In this document: piece by piece, positions 6,511 to 6,772 of the stretch
Layout: every line of letters begins with the position of its first letter
How positions within the stretch are numbered: the stretch's first letter is position 1
Assembly: GCA_024279075.1 (NCBI GenBank)
Contig: JAJRRX010000125.1
Coordinates: 1-6,772, forward strand
Source of the DNA: Alphaproteobacteria bacterium
GTDB lineage: Bacteria; Pseudomonadota; Alphaproteobacteria; Rhodobacterales; Rhodobacteraceae
Direction: 5' to 3'
Length of the DNA: 6,772 nucleotides
Notes under the pieces: generated by a model
The model's input: the letters and a program-made list of their open reading frames with translations, nothing else
Databases searched by the model: none
Told to the model about the DNA's origin: nothing
Position numbers and translations under genes: made by a program

Positions 6511-6772
6511 AACCGCTCCGCCAGGTTCTTGATCATTCGCGCGCTGGCCCCCCAGATATAATGTGGCCCAAACGGCACCGCGAGATAGCCGCGCATCTGC
6601 CCGCGCCACAGGCGCTGATGCAGGGTCATATTGGCAAGGTCCATCAAGTATTCGAGCGGCACCATGAACACTTCTTCCACTTCTGAAGGGGCTGGGCGGG
6701 CCTCAAAAACCCCCTCAACCAGCCCCACTTGCGGGCTAATCTCAAAGCCGGTTATGCTTTCATGCCCCTGCA
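6507..6772 (-). CDS. Nudix hydrolase, probable CoA pyrophosphatase, C-terminal part
   Basis: The last 87 residues of a protein whose N-terminus lies beyond the right edge, with the first full codon at 6770-6768. The visible part reads GHESITGFEIS then PQVGLVEG, with EVEEVFMVPLEYLMD (29-43 of the fragment) and GPHYIWGASARMIKNLAERL at the end. This layout is typical of the C-terminal half of NudL/YeaB-type CoA pyrophosphatases, which split CoA or acyl-CoA into phosphopantetheine and 3',5'-ADP. The Nudix box itself is outside the window, so catalytic residues cannot be checked. The TGA (6509-6507) overlaps the cca ATG, indicating translational coupling. The pairing with cca is one I recall from Rhodobacterales genomes. 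Confidence 0.82.
   Translation of the reverse strand, partial: QGHESITGFEISPQVGLVEGVFEARPAPSEVEEVFMVPLEYLMDLANMTLHQRLWRGQMRGYLAVPFGPHYIWGASARMIKNLAERL

Noticed and set aside
6511..6609. Longer N-terminus for Cca starting at 6609
   Set aside because: The extra 33 residues overlap the Nudix coding end by about 100 bases in another frame and have no Cca similarity; the 6510 start has a well-spaced GGAG.

Overview
The window reads as chromosomal DNA of an alphaproteobacterium, most likely of the Rhodobacterales (Roseobacter/Rhodobacter) group. This rests on my memory of how the propionyl-CoA carboxylase and methylmalonyl-CoA mutase of that group look, and on the CoA-pyrophosphatase/CCA-transferase gene pair. 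It is inference from the sequence, not a database match. Base composition and codon use look even across the genes, and I see no transposase, integrase, CRISPR array or tRNA.

Left part, + strand: the last 28 codons of a glycine-rich (glycine-zipper-like) protein end at 87. A strong hairpin with a 7-T tract follows (121-151). Then come pccA (175-2166), the biotin-dependent alpha subunit of propionyl-CoA carboxylase, and mcm/scpA (2163-4289), adenosylcobalamin-dependent methylmalonyl-CoA mutase, joined by a 4-base ATGA overlap. Together they cover two catalytic steps of propionyl-CoA to succinyl-CoA conversion. The carboxyltransferase subunit (pccB) and methylmalonyl-CoA epimerase are not in the window.

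Middle, 4290-4722: a 433-base convergent intergenic region without a convincing protein gene. It is not featureless. It holds a 13-bp hairpin just after mcm, a small GU-containing hairpin, and a roughly 180-nt segment (4403-4585) whose ends form a 14-bp closing helix. Inside that helix are two further collinear helices and several short hairpins. The wobble pairs fit + strand transcription. I read it as a candidate structured non-coding RNA that I cannot assign to a known family. It is the most interesting item here.

Right part, - strand, in transcription order: the C-terminal end of a Nudix CoA pyrophosphatase (to 6507), cca (6510-5359) for tRNA 3'-end CCA addition, overlapping the Nudix gene by 4 bases, and a LysE/RhtB-family exporter (5325-4723). 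The last two are separated by a 33-base gap that is almost filled by a perfect 8-bp hairpin abutting the exporter's Shine-Dalgarno. The three genes look like one transcription unit entering from the right. A weak terminator-like hairpin for it lies at 4612-4589.
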